From Choanephora cucurbitarum (lineage: Eukaryota; Mucoromycota; Mucoromycetes; Mucorales; Choanephoraceae): a stretch of 64,000 nucleotides of DNA. Shown one piece after another: positions 25,138 to 38,000 of this stretch (within the stretch, counting starts at the first letter, position 1; each line of letters starts with the position of its first letter). A model generated the notes under the pieces. It saw nothing but the letters and a program-made list of their open reading frames with translations, did no database searches and had not been told where the DNA came from. The position numbers and the translations under genes were made by a program. The stretch spans positions 124,001 to 188,000 of the forward strand of contig JAIWNI010000007.1 in the NCBI GenBank assembly GCA_025331435.1, written 5' to 3'.

Positions 25138-26065
25138 GTAAAGTGACTAATTTTGAAACGCTTCAGATCAAAGAATTCTTGTTGGATAGAACATCCTTGA
25201 CTTTCGAAAACAATACAAGGTTTTCTGAGCTCAGAGCAAAGAGAAGCAGCAAAGGAATGTTCACTCAAGTAACAGGAGCAATTGACAGTAGCAAGAATTA
25301 AAAGTAGAAAGACAGAAAAGAAAGGCCTGTTGCCAACACTGCTTTTTTTTTGTTCCCAATAAGGTCGAATGCCTTCAATCAAACCATTGTGTCGCTCTCG
25401 CTCTCTCAAACTGTTTCAGAGTTACAATCGAATATGTAATTATTGGTTTGTTGGCAGATCATTACAAGCAAAGAACTGCTAGGAATTATCTTGCTGACGG
25501 TTTCCCTCATGCTTTTGACATCTACAATCAAGAACAAACTTAAGATTGGAGGAAGACAGCTGAAGCTGTCCGCCAAAAGGAATGCACCTTCTTCCAGCAG
25601 TATTGGCACTTTGGCTGCACAGGCTTTATGTTCCTCAATCCCAACTAGGTACAAGTGAAACCCTTGATAAAATCTGCAGTTATTCGACTCCAGATTTTAA
25701 CAAAATCATCTTGATTTGGCTAATAATACTGACACACTTAGACCTTGTTGAAAAACTTGGAGAGGCCATCTCATTGTTGTCAATGGCTTCTCTACAGATA
25801 TCTCATGATATGGGTTTTGGTGAAATAGGTTAACTTGATTGCCTTCGATCGTCTTTTTATTACTGGTCTAGACCTCCTTAAACATATCGGCAACACATGA
25901 GGGCTCAACAAGTATGATTGGTCCATTTTTTATGCTAATGAAGCTATCGGCTTTACTGATCACCCCTTTTACAACTTCAAGAACTGAGAATTTACTTTTT
26001 TTATTCGAATCTATGATCAATCTATAGTAAACACAACTGCACCTTTTAACAAGTATCAAGAATAA
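25138..26065 (+). pseudogene. Unassigned decayed coding relic
   Basis: The plus strand shows protein-like stretches broken by several stops and frame shifts: a FETLQIKEFLLDRTS run, then a WRKTAEAVRQKE run leading into FFQQYWHFGCTGFMFLN, and a later YDWSIFYANEAIGFTDH run. The residue mix is that of real protein rather than random AT-rich translation. I do not recognise the family. The minus strand across 25868-26080 is also open, so the direction of the last part is uncertain. Confidence 0.25.
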
Positions 26066-27983
26066 AATTATTTGTTTCAATGAAAGATATATTTCTAAGA
26101 AAAAAAAAGGGGGCTAGACCGATCTGTTGTGCACAAGATAGAACTGTATGCATGAAAATATGTTATAGACTGATGAATATTGATCCGATTTAAAAGCTGA
26201 AAAAGAAAATTTGCTACGAGGTAATGTATCCAATTCAGCAAAAAAGAGACTTGTATAGATATTGCTAAAATCAAAAATGAAAGATAAAAAGGGACAACAG
26301 TTTATACTTTGCCAACAACAAACTTTTCTTCTACGATACTTTTAGAAGAGCCTACAAAGTAGAAACCTTCAAAAGCCTATATACAGTAGTCACTCGATTT
26401 AAGACAATTTGATTCAAGAATATGCTCAACATAAGAGTGCTATCCTTTCAATTGAAGATTATACTCAATACAAAAGTGCATTTCTCAACAAACACTCTCA
26501 AATAAAGCGACTATGGCGACACTCTTGAATGCAAATATTTCTGATTGTCTATTCATTAGAGATAAAAGATAGTTCCTCGATGAAGATTGATGAATGAGAG
26601 ACTCTTTTGGTATACTCATGCCAAGCCAACGGATACGCAGAGGAAACTTGCCCCCCAATGAATCTATAACCTAAGTCAACGCTGCTTTCAATCATATGAC
26701 AATGGTTAACCTTATTTTCTGGTGAAACCTTTGTTGTCAGAGTTCGTATAAGTAACCAATTCTGAGGTCATCATCAAACAAACAAATAAAGAAAATTTCA
26801 CTTATCTAAAATCAAAGCATCATGATAATGTGACTTTTATATTCACATTATGGTTTGATCTACATATTTTCAAACGTTTTCCCGATCTATTATCTATTTC
26901 TCTTGTCATTATTTTTCTGTTCTAGATTGTGCGAATACCTTCTTTTTTGAATTCTTGTCATTTTTCGATCAAATCTGTATATTTTTTCTTTTCTAATTCC
27001 TGCCAAATCATTTACAAGCAAATCAAAACTCAGCATGATCTGATGTTACATATTCACATACAAAGTATTTTCTTTTAAGAGAAGCCAAAAGATAGTCCTT
27101 GTATCCGTTTAGTTGCTAATAAATTCAAAGATGAAAGCTGATATTAGAGCTAAAAGCTTCTTTTTCTTGCCACCCTTGTATTTCAAGAAAAAGAAGCAAA
27201 TATAACTATTTTTTATCATCTAGTTAAATGATTGCCAGATCACTGAGTATTGTACCTAATGTTTCAGCTGATCGTTAAAATAAAGTAATTGTTTTAGAGT
27301 TCTAATGTCATTTTGCAGAAGTCTTGAAAGCACAAGTCTGGATAACAATCTTACAAGTCAGAAAACCATAAGATACACATCTTTCTCTTCTGATGTGACG
27401 GAGACATTTGGCTGATTAATCTTCGCTTCTTATTTTGCGAATATTGTTAATGTAGTACTCATATATAGAGGGCCTCTTTCAAAGCCTAAAATTTGTATTT
27501 TGCTCAACAGTTATGCTGAATAATGCAGATAACTTATTCCAGTAGCCGACATTGTTAGGCTCAAATAGAGAAAGTCAATATCGCTTGAATGTATTCATAT
27601 CATAACCTTGGTGAACCAATCAAATTGTTCTTATTCAAGCAAATTGATGAAGCACAGGATTTCTCCTGTAAGAAAACTTTGAGACTAAAACTCAAAAAGC
27701 TAAATAATCTATAATCACCTGCTATCGTTACAATCTGATAAGTGTCTTCAGTTCTTTTCTTTTTGTACAATGTATGCCAAAAATAACCGAAGAAGGCTTA
27801 TCGCGAACTCATCATAGGTTGTCTTATTCAGATCCCTTTTTCTCCCTCCTAAATTACACGAAATAGACAACTCATACAGTTTGATCTGTGTTTAGAGATC
27901 CGATGATAAGGGATTTGAAATAGATAAATTTGGATCTGATAAGATTTTTCTTTGAGACCCTTGCCCTCTATACTTTCTTTACA
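26066..27983. other. Gene-poor interval
   Basis: AT-rich, with no supported coding sequence. The right end should contain the promoter and 5' UTR of the CCDC124-like gene. Confidence 0.4.
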
Positions 27984-28696
27984 ATGGCTAAGAAGACTAG
28001 TAACTCAAAAGCTGAAGCAGCCAATGGACGTAAGGCAGCTGCCAAAGCAGAGAAAGATCAGAAGAAACAAATGGATCTAGAAGCTAAAGAAGATGCTAAA
28101 TGGACTAAAGGTGCCAAGAAGAACGATAAGAAGGAAGCAGAGGCGTCTAAAAAGGCTGATTTGCTACAGAAGAAGTTAGAAAAGCAGCGTATCTTGGTAT
28201 GAATCTTATGCAGCTTATAGTATATCAATATCCACTCTTTCTCATCATTTTCATTTTCAATCAGGCCGAAGAAGAAGCCGCTCTGAACAAAAAACCTAAA
28301 GCCAATAAGCCTTCAGGCGTTCGCAAGATGGTATTCAATCCCTCCGGTCCCGCCGAGTCTTCCAAAGTAACAGATAAAAAAGAATTTCGCTTATTGACTG
28401 AAAATGATGTCGAGAAGCATCCTGAGCGCCGATTCAAGCATGCACTTCAAGAATTTGAAGACAGGGAACTCAAGAATTTTAGGGCTCAATATCCTGGCTT
28501 ACGTCTTAGTCAATTGAAGCAGATCATCTACAAGGAATTTCAAAAGTCCCCCGAAAACCCTTTCAACCAGTCTAATGTGGTTGCCTATAATACCAAACTG
28601 GACGAGCTCAACTCAGAACTTGTTGATGAAGAAGAAGTTGATGTAATTGACACGACTGTTACTATGGTCAAGGAATTGACTGTTTCCTCTTACTGA
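27984..28696 (+). CDS. CCDC124: CCDC124/Lso2-family ribosome-associated protein
   Basis: A coiled-coil protein that, in yeast (Lso2) and animals (CCDC124), binds resting 80S ribosomes near the decoding site and helps restart translation. Two exons: 27984-28196 and 28265-28696, with a 68-base intron with GTATGA donor and TCAG acceptor. The product is 214 residues. The N-terminal half is Lys/Ala/Glu-rich helix. The conserved C-terminal core holds HPERR, then LRLSQLKQIIYKEF and SPENPFNQ, the family signature. Compared with animal homologues the protein has an extra acidic tail (DEEEVDVID). Just past the stop, another frame is open and very Lys-rich, a possible former extension. The gene converges with the GT49 gene, 197 bases between stops. 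Confidence 0.88.
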
Positions 28697-28893
28697 AAGT
28701 CAAAGTTGACAGAGACAGAAGAGCAGTTGCTGCTAAGCTAATCGCTATTAAGAAGAGAATAGCCAGGAAGAAAAAGAAGAAGAAAAAAGTGTAGCTCATG
28801 ATGAATTTAAAGAAGATAAAACAAAGCAATAGAAGTTTATTCAAATCCTTTTTTTTTTGTATTTCAAATAAAGAGAGAGAAAGGGAGTATAAC

Positions 28894-30277
28894 TTATAAT
28901 TCATTGTGTTCTTCAGCAATTCTACCAATAACATCGTTAAAACCACGGATCCTACCACACTCTTTCTTGAGGTTAGCAGACTTGGGTGTATCCCATTCAT
29001 CAGCAGCAATCATGATACGTGCATAACGAAGACATGTTTCTTCTCTATAATAATCATACAATTTCTTATTATAGGTACGCTACGCAGATAAGTGTTAATC
29101 GCATATATGTCTTTCTTTTTTTATCCAGACGACACTACCTCTTTAGCTCTTGTATCTTCAGGATAATGATGAGTTTGATGAATCAAAAAGTCATCAGGTA
29201 AAACCCAATAATCGATACCAGCCAAATAAATCTCAAACAGACAAGCAGCCTTGTTGGCACCATAACCAACGAAGCGTTCATCACACCAAGGAGTACCTTC
29301 CTTCTTAAAGATGACATAAGGTTCATAAGAGTAGTTGTATTCAGTCACCTTATAGGGGCTTGTTTGCTTGTACCATTTGTTATAGTTGGTCGAACCATGA
29401 CCACGAGTCCAGCCTCGATGGAACATGTCAAGCTTTTCTGTGCCTACATCTACTAACAATTCCTGCTTTGTCTTGGGGAACTTGTTCCAATCCTCACCGT
29501 CGCTTTCATCTACGTATTCGAAAGCAGGCACAACAATAGCAGCCTTACCTTCTCTCAAAAGGGACATTAACTGAGGTTGCTTTTGAAGTGATTTCCTGAA
29601 ATCGGTACAGAGATAGAAGTCGACATCCAACATCATGATATAGTCAGACCGAGCAAAAAACTTAGCCACGTTACGCCACATGTTGAACTGACGATCAAAT
29701 TTGTCGACGACCAGATGGAGATCGACATAGCGTCTCATATCTTCATTTTCTTCATAGAGCTGCTTGAGTTCGTCCAAGGTCTCTTGTTTTTGATCATCAT
29801 CGTTGATATGGATAGCTACCGAGACAGGACCCTTGTAGTGAGAAGCGAGTCGGCTGAGAACCTTGAATCGGTTACGAGTAACGAGTGTTGCCATAGTAAT
29901 TTCTTCGTGGTCGATTTTCTCGGTTGCTTTAAAGTAATAAGGAATAACCTTAGAAGGACCAAATGTTTCATCAAATACTTTGCTTAAGACAAGATCTTCA
30001 GGTGTTGATTCCACTACTTGACCTGTACATATATATATATAGTTCAGATGGGGAATACAAAAAATACATGTATTTCTTATTTCATACCAAACGTGTTCTT
30101 CCAATCAACTAACTGTTTGCTTTGATAACGTTCTTGAAGCTTGGCAACAGTCGAGTCAGACACGTTGCTGAAAGATGATCTACTTCCTCTAAATCCTAGT
30201 AGGTAGGATGATGTATATAAAATGGAACACACAATATAAACTACAATAATGTAGTTGACAGCTTTCGGTAATGCCAT
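28894..30277 (-). CDS. GT49 (LARGE-type) glycosyltransferase
   Basis: A Golgi/ER type II membrane glycosyltransferase of family GT49. Animal relatives (LARGE, B4GAT1) act on glycoprotein glycans by adding xylose/glucuronate. The fungal acceptor is unknown. Three exons: 30277-30088, 30022-29139 and 29079-28894 (introns 65 and 59 bases), giving 419 residues. Residues ~8-28 form one membrane segment. The catalytic domain begins with an EEITMATLVTRNR stretch. It contains the DxD motif in MLDVDFYLCTDF (about residue 196) and a later CDERFVGYGANKAA stretch and FLIHQTHHYP, all characteristic of the family. Exon 3 encodes the tail with the LYDYYREETC stretch. No breaks. A TA-dinucleotide run sits inside the first intron. 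Confidence 0.9.
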
Positions 30278-30599
30278 GTCAGCGTCTCTTTTCTTTTTTC
30301 CTTTTTTCTTGATATTCTATATCAACTGATTTCTCTCTACTTTTCTATCTCTTAAGAGAGGGAATGAATATAGATATCTCTTATTTAATTATAGAAAAAA
30401 AGGTACTTTCTTTAAATAAAAGAGGAATAATCTAAATGACCAACGAATTAAGACAGTCACGGAGTTAGAAATTTGAGTATCAAAGCTTACCCAATTATTC
30501 CCTTAATTGCTGTTCCCCTCTTCTTGCAGGAAAGAAAATGCTTTGGTCTTTGATTGACTGTTTTTTTTTGGATGAGAATGTATGAATTGGTCAGCTAAG

Positions 30600-30950
30600 T
30601 ATCACACAAGAAAGGCCCGAAAAAGTCGATTGCAAGCGAAGACAGAACATTTCTTGACTTTGTTGCCCTGTGACACCTCATAGAGATACAATCTTGATTG
30701 ACACACATCAGGCTGCCGAGTATATTTTGCTCTTCCGTCTTTCTCTTCTTTAAACAATAGATGCTCCAACTTTTATGAGCAATAGAGACACGCTTGAGAG
30801 GCTGTATGCTCATCGATGATGTGTACGATTCCTCTTTTGTCGTGCATTTCCTTGAGCCATTTTCTATGGTATCTGTCATGGCCTTTCACAATAGTTCCTC
30901 TATTTCTAACAATTTATACTACATGCTTCAAATCTATTGACAATATGATT
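30600..30950 (-). pseudogene. Second Fanzor-like relic (C-terminal end)
   Basis: On the minus strand one frame reads HIIDEHTASQACLYC and then meets a stop. A second frame continues with LMCVNQDC and HRATKSRNVLSSLAI. The order (hydrophobic residues, DE, T/S pair, CxxC, then CxxxxC and R..K.SRN.LS) is that of the zinc ribbon and final RuvC motif of Fanzor/TnpB-like proteins. At least one frame shift and one stop break it, and the RuvC-I region was not found upstream. It is a separate copy from the one at the left end of the window and differs from it in sequence. Confidence 0.42.
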
Positions 30951-32021
30951 CAGTCGGCTTTTCAGAGTTGCATGATGCATAACAGTAAGTATACGTTACC
31001 CTCACAACAGAAAACTACAGCTCTTTTCTGCATCAGGTTTAGACTACCATCAAAACAACTTGAAGACTTTGATAGCTCTTAAGAAGCAAAGCCGACAGTT
31101 GCTGAAAAAAAAAACAAGAGCCTAAGAGAATAGAAATCAATCTGATATCGCTTGTTTCATTACTAGGAAGATAAGCGACGAAGCAAGTATTGCAATATTC
31201 AATGAATCATGGTTTTACATTAGATCATCATCTTTTGGTTTCTAGAATCTCTTGCGCAGTTTCTTTGCCACTGATATTAAGTAAATTTTAAAGAAAAAAG
31301 CAATAACTGTGTTAATTCTTGTTCTTGTCCGGATGCTAACAGACCTCGTAAGCATATCTTCTCTACAAGCCACGCTGCAAGCATTCTTCTGTCTCTGCAT
31401 GTCTCATTGGTTGGGCCTACTTCTGCTGATGAATGCGTTTGAAGCAAGCTATGATATTTTCGAATGCTTTCCAAGTATTTAGTATGGAGAATATCTTCAG
31501 CGTTCTCAATAACATAGCTTGTTTCAAAGGCCTTGGTCAGCAGAAGCCGAGCAGGATTAATTCTAATACGAATTTGCATAATTCATGTAAGACGGAAAAT
31601 GTATTAAAAGGATAAGTGATGTTGATGACAACTCTTTATCAAAGACAATGATAAGCATTCCTTTTATTCGTTTTTCTTAAAACTCATCTTTTTGTTGAGA
31701 TAAAAAGAGATAGTCTGTAGATTCTTTTTTTAGCATTGATTCTCTTTGATTCCCCCTATTAAATATTCTGACAGCCTTGATTTGTTTTTCATTTAAATTG
31801 TTCCTAAAAAGAGAATGACGAACTTTAAATACAATGAGAGCAGAAGGAATCAATCATATTGAAACGATCTATAATTCTAATTGACTATCGGGTGAATTAA
31901 TAGGTAGTGAACCGGAAGAGCGGTTTCGGCGTAAAGGACTGGATTCCTTCAGTAAAAAGGATATCCATGCATCTGTAAAGGACTAAAAATGCACAAGAAA
32001 ATGTCAAAAACAAAAGCTTAT
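30951..32021. other. Interval with an unassigned open frame
   Basis: A 100-codon minus-strand frame (31277-31579) has an ordinary protein composition but no motif that I recognise. It could be the N-terminal remnant of the neighbouring Fanzor-like relic. The rest shows nothing. Confidence 0.2.
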
Positions 32022-34145
32022 TTACCCTATCAATTCTCTCTTTACCTCTTTTTGCGGTTGTTCGATTGTAGGTGATCCAGGCTGCATAGTACCATGTTTA
32101 GGTCGTAGCAGGCCGATCTGTTCCTTTTGTTCTTCAGATAACTGTAGCACATTGGAAATGATAGTCAAAATATCATATCGCTTACGATCCCCTCGAGGAG
32201 CCATGAGAAAGCCAATAAATAGGTTGGTAATTAGTTGACTATTCAATAAAATGAGCTAAGGGCTACTTATATGACCTCACTCCTTACCGATCCACATTGC
32301 TTTCACTTGTCTCTTCTTTAAGCTTGCGCATGGCTTCTACAAGATGCTCATTAAGAATGATGGCCTCGTGTCTCAGTTTTCCAATCAACAGGTTTTTCTC
32401 TTTCACTTCTTTTTCGTACTGTTGCGTCTTTTGAATATCTCTTTGAAGCCTTTCTAGTTCAGCCTAATTTCTCATGAGTCTTACTTACCAAATCTAGCTT
32501 TGATATTACCTCTGCTACATGCGCTCTCTCTTCATATTCTGCCCAAGACTTCTTGGCCACATCAAGTTGTCTTTCAATATGTTCTACTGCGGCCTGCATC
32601 TCCGCATCTTTGGCTAACCCACAATCTGATAAGCCATACTGATACACATTTTCCATGTTTATAAACTTACTTGCTTGAAATTCCTCCAAGACCGTCTGTA
32701 AGTTAGACAGGCTGGATCGTTCTGATTCAAACAAAGCGCGGTCTGTATCCATCTGAGCCTTCCATTGCTCCATTTCTGTCACCTTCACGTCTAGCTCTCG
32801 TTGTAGCTGACTGCATTGGGCATCCAACTGCATAGCCATCTGCTCATACTCTTCTCTCTCTTGTTGAACAGTTTCTAGTCTGGAAGACAGCTGAGCCACT
32901 GTCTTTTCCTTATGCTCCAACTGAAGCGAGTGTTCCTCTTCTCGCATAACCATATTAGATCGACATTGTTCTAATTCACGTACAGTTTCCTCTAGATCCT
33001 TCGTCAGTTCTGCCACTCTTTGCCGAAGTTGCTTATCCTGTTCCAATCTGGGTGCTAAATTCTCTTTGATATGAGATAGTTTGCCCAAGAGCGATTTATG
33101 TTCCTGACTGAGCTGTTTCTCTCTCTCTTGGCTAGCGTCTCTCTCTTTCTCTGCTTTAGCTAGTTGCTCCAGTGCTTTCTGTGCTTCTTCTTCCTTTTCT
33201 TCTGTCAACTGGTTGATAGTAGCTTGAAGTTGAGTTACTTGACGTTTTAAGTCTAGAGTGTCATGGAAACTATCAGTTTTTTCTATAAATTCATAAGTTT
33301 TTGTAGGTTGTTTACCTAATGTGGTATCTTTAAGATGAGATTCAGCTGCTTTGATCTTATCTTGTTGTTGAATTAATGTAGTCCTCAATTGCTCTAGCAA
33401 AAGCAAGAGAGAGGGTGGCGCAGAGCTGTTGATAGTGCCATTCTCTGGATCCTGGATGATGTTGCTCAGACTCTCTTCAATGGCTGCTGTGGAGTCAAAT
33501 GTTTGAAGCTCTAAGCATAATGAGTAAACCTCTAGTGAGTACAATAAATCCATCTACCTTGAATTCTGGTATTCAATATGTCTATTTCATGCTGATGTGC
33601 TTGATCTATTAAGACAATGAATTACGACAAGAAAGAATAATGATAATAGTCAGTTACCTTCAGTAGGTTCTTTTTCTAAGCGTTTCTGAACAGACTGAAC
33701 ATAAGCTTCGAAAGAAGCATCATCAGAGATGTCAGGTAAAGAACTACCGTCTGAGTGCTTAATCAGTTCAACGAGCTTTTGTGCCTTTTTCTGGTGATCC
33801 TTTTTAGTCTCTGTCAAGTCTGCCTCAAGTGCCTGAATTCGAGATGAGATAGCTTGTTGCTCAGATTCTCTATCCGACAAAGATTTCTTTAACGTGGTAT
33901 TTTCTTGTGCAAGTGTCTTTAGATGAGTTCCCGCTTGAGCTAGCTTTTTTTGATAGTTGACAAGTTGGGTATGTTCCTCTTTTAACTTTTCTTTTAGAGC
34001 ATTCTCTCGCTTCTCGTATTCCTTTAATCGTGCTGTCAGATCTATACTACTTTATAAGTTCTCGCATACATTTATTACATGCACATGTATATGAAGGGGA
34101 TGAAATACCTTCATCCGAAGAAGTTGTCATGTTGTTGGCAGTCAT
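32022..34145 (-). CDS. RUD3: Rud3/GMAP-210-type golgin with C-terminal GRAB domain
   Basis: A cis-Golgi matrix coiled-coil protein. In yeast, Rud3 is recruited by Arf1 through its GRAB domain and tethers vesicles. Seven exons: 34145-34109, 34041-33658, 33605-33558, 33510-32671, 32613-32510, 32463-32288 and 32238-32022. The introns are 46-67 bases, all phases agree, and the product is 601 residues. After a short Thr/Ser start, most of the protein is a long heptad coiled coil rich in Glu, Gln, Lys and Leu. The C-terminus has LRHEAIILNEHL, a VDRQ step and LFIGFLMAPRGDRKR, followed by ILTIISNVLQL, which is the GRAB signature. The 57-base intron at 32614-32670 is a multiple of three without stops, so it could also be retained. 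Divergent from the chitin synthase gene. Confidence 0.85.
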
Positions 34146-35014
34146 CAACAAAAGAGAAAGAGGAAAAAGTGTAAGACAGAGAATCAAAAGAAAAAATATG
34201 AACCTGAAACTGTCTTTGAATTCATTTCAAGCAACTCAAGCTGTGGACATTGTTTAAGCAAATGGAATGTCATTTTTGAGCTATTCTCAAAAAACCAAAA
34301 CCAAAATCAAACATTTCGCTTGCTTAAGGTAAATAAGCAGCCTGATAAGCACAAAAAAGAAATGTCCCTGAAGGAAAAGATCGTTTGGTTGCTTATTGTT
34401 TAAATCAGGCGTGGACTTCTAAAGCATACTATAGATCTCCCTTTTTCTTTGGGTAAAAAGAAAACAAATCATTCATCTCCATAGATCCACATAAGGTTGC
34501 CAAAGCGGTTCCCGGGAAAAAAAACTGTGTTCCCTTTCTTGAAGAAAAACGAAAACCCTGATATCATCTGAACTTTAAGTAAAAAAGGACATTGCATAAA
34601 TCCATATCTGAGCTCAACAATGATTTGACGCAATAAACAAAACTTTACTGGTTACACGCCCAAAATCATCAGATATCGGTGTTCTATTGATGTTGCATCT
34701 TACTTGAGTTGGCGTCATTGTTTGTAGATGGAGCATAGTAAACATAAACCATCTTTCTACGGTGTTATGATTTACCGTAAGTATATTCAAGTAAGCAGAT
34801 AGAATCTATAGCATCAACGTCTGAAGATTACACAAAAGCATCATCGCTATTTTTAGTGATTTCTTTATTGAATCATCAAGCTGTCAATTGTTGCATGGAA
34901 ATCTGAACAAGGTTTTCCATGAATCATTCTGCTTTTTTTCTCTTTCTCTTCTTTTTCTCTCTTTCACTTTCTCTCTAACTTATTTTCTGGTCTTCACTTT
35001 TGTCTACTGATTAC
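34146..35014. promoter_or_regulatory. Shared divergent upstream region of golgin and chitin synthase genes
   Basis: The ~870 bases between the two start codons contain no gene. A long CT-rich tract (about 34930-34985) sits directly before the chitin synthase ATG, a common feature of fungal 5' regions. No defined binding site was recognised. Whether the two genes are co-regulated is inference from arrangement only. Confidence 0.45.
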
Positions 35015-38000
35015 ATGTCTCTATCTGAAAGAGAAGCTGAAGCAGTTACAGATTTGTGCAACATCAATGATGTCAACAATAAGAATATAATCAATATTCT
35101 GCACTCGAGATTTACTGGCTACAACGTATATACTTATCTTGGTACTTTGGGCCTAGTCTCGATCAACCCTTCTAGATGCCTTGCTCAGAACGATGAACAA
35201 ACCAGCGAGGAATATGTAGCGATCTATAGAAATACATCTCTAGAGACGATTTCAACAAAGACACTCAATCCTCATCTATTTGGTCTTGTCAATCGTGCTT
35301 TTTTTCATATGAGACGCACTGGAAGAGATCAAGTTGTACTGCTTTGGTAAGTCTACAAAATTATGTATATGCTCACCAGAAGATTTAAACTTTGATGCAG
35401 TGGTGAATCTGGAAGTGGCAAGACAGAGAATTCTAAGTTAATTATTCAGCATTTACTACGCCTAAGCAACAGTAAGAAGCAAAACAAACTATACCAAGCA
35501 ATACAAAATGCCCATCAAGTGCTGAATGCATTTGGATGTGCCAAAACCGGGTACAACAAACAGGCTGCTTCTCGTTATGGTGCTTATACAGAACTCCATT
35601 TTAACGAGCGAGGAAAGATGGTAGGCGCCAAAACATTAGAGTATTCCCTTGAAAAGTCACGTCTATCAAACACATACCATCGACCTAGTGAGGGAAACTT
35701 CAACATCTTTTATTGGCTTCTGGCAGGCACTAGTCCAGATGAAAAGCAAACGCTCCAATTAAAAGAAAGCCCAAAAGATTATCCTTATTTGGCACATTAC
35801 GGACGAGATCTATTGGAAGAAGATGCAATGCATTACAAAGACCTTAAATCAGCGATGCGAACAGTAGGAATCAGAAAAGAACATATTAGTCGCATCATAC
35901 AACTCTTGGCTGCTATTTTGCACTTGGGTACACTTCAATTTAATTCAAGCGCAGAAGAAGGCCTGGCAATACATAATCAAGAAATACTAGAGACTATAGC
36001 TGATTTGTTGGGTCTAGAATCGGAAGCGCTGGGGTCGGTTCTTCGATTCAGGACGGTGATGATAGGCAACGACGCAACCACACTCATCTTGACAGAAGAT
36101 CAAGCCATCGTTCAGCGAGATAGACTAGCAGAAGTTCTTTATTCTCTCTTGTTTTCATGGATTGTGTCGTACATCAACCGAAAAACCTATACTGACCATT
36201 TTAGTGCCCTATTCAGTCTAGTAGACTTTCCAGGAACACAGTCCACTGGTTTTGGTGCCGTTGGATTTGAACAGTTCTGTATCAACTATGCTAATGAACG
36301 TATATACCATTTCTTGCATACCCATTCGTTCAATCATCAAGCATTAGCTATTGATGGCCTTCAAATACCAATGATAGAGAATCCTATCAGCACAGCATGC
36401 ATAGATCTATTCGAACAACCAAATCGAGGTATACGAGCAATCGTGGATAATCATAGTACGCATTGTAGTAGGAAAACAGCGACAGAAGAAGAACAGGCTA
36501 TGCTTACAGCCATCAAACAACACAATTACCAAAACCCTGCATTGTCATTTAGATATTCAGATACGGGCGCACGCCAGTTTGCTGTTCAGCATTTCTTTGG
36601 CAAAGTGTATTACGATACCAATAGCTTTATTGCTAAAAATACCAATGAATCGCTTGATGACTTTGTCTCGCTTTTTAGAGGAACAGCTGAATCACCTGGA
36701 TCCTGGAACAGTCTGATGCTTTCTTTGTTTTCTGATGAAAACTTACCCATGGATAACATTCGCCCATCTCCAGAAGAGCCTTTAGAGAAAATGGGTCAAA
36801 CTGAGAATGGTACTCCTAGGACAGTCTTATCTCAGATTGGATCTTCACTTGATGACCTTCTCGACTCATTTCGAAATAAGAACCTCTGGTCTGTCTTTTG
36901 TATTCGTCCCAACTCAAATGAAGATCCTACACAATTTGACAAAACAGAAGTAGAATCTCAGGTGGATGCATTGAACATGCTATCTTTTGCGAAAAGATCA
37001 AAACCCTTCTTCATTGAATCCTTACCACATTTTGAATTTCTTTCAATCTATCAAGCATTGTTCTCCGAATATGCCTTTGATCGATCTCAAACTGAGAAAG
37101 ATCAATGTAAGGCCATTAAGTTCTTGGGAGGTTGGTCTGATACTGATATACTTGTTGGTTCAACAAAAGTAAGATAAAGCAGTGATAGCAAAAATTGTAT
37201 CTATTTTTTTCTTACAAGAGCAATAGGTCTTTTTGAGCTATTCCTTGTGGAGCCAGTTCGAAGAAGAGCTTCGTGTGCTGGAAAAAATTGAACAGAAAAG
37301 CAAGAAATTGAGTGGAAGCTACGCAGGACCGTTAGAAGATCAGATAGAAAAAAGTGACATTCCTATGCGCACAGGAACCCCTTTAGATCCATCTGCTTTG
37401 CCATCCACGACAAACATATCAGAATTAGATAATCAATACCCTTTAACAGCCAACTCTCCACAGAATCACTTTATGAGTACAGATTCATTCTTAAACAGTC
37501 AATATGCCGAATCGAGATTTGGAGAGTCTGATAATGGATTCAGTCTGAATAGAGAAGAAGAGCTTCGCAAGAACCTAGTGATGAATGATGACAATGCAAC
37601 TGAAGAGAATCCCAAGTCAATGACAGCCGGAAGAAAGCGATGGCTCTGCTTTGTTTGGGCACTGACTTTTTGGATACCTGATTTTTGTCTGATAAAATGT
37701 GGTCGTATGAAGCGAAAAGATGTGCGAGTTGCTTGGCGAGAAAAAGTGGCTTTATGTAGCCTTATCCTTCTTGGATGCGCTTTTATTATTTGGTTCCTGG
37801 TGTTCTTTGCTGATCTCATTTGTCCTAGCCAAAAGGTATACTCCGAGAATGAGCTGACTTCACATAACTCAGACACAGATGGCTACATCAGTATTCGTGG
37901 TGAGGTGTTTAAACTGAGTGATTTTGCTTCCCATCATTATCCAGGTGTTGTCTCTATAGGCTCAGTACTCCAGTATGTCGGTAAAGATGTCACAAGTTTG

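Noticed and set aside
33268..33320. Possible extra intron in golgin exon 4 (GTAAAC to ATAG)
   Set aside because: Removal would shift the frame into a stop or needs a 33-base intron, shorter than any other here; the reading is continuous without it.
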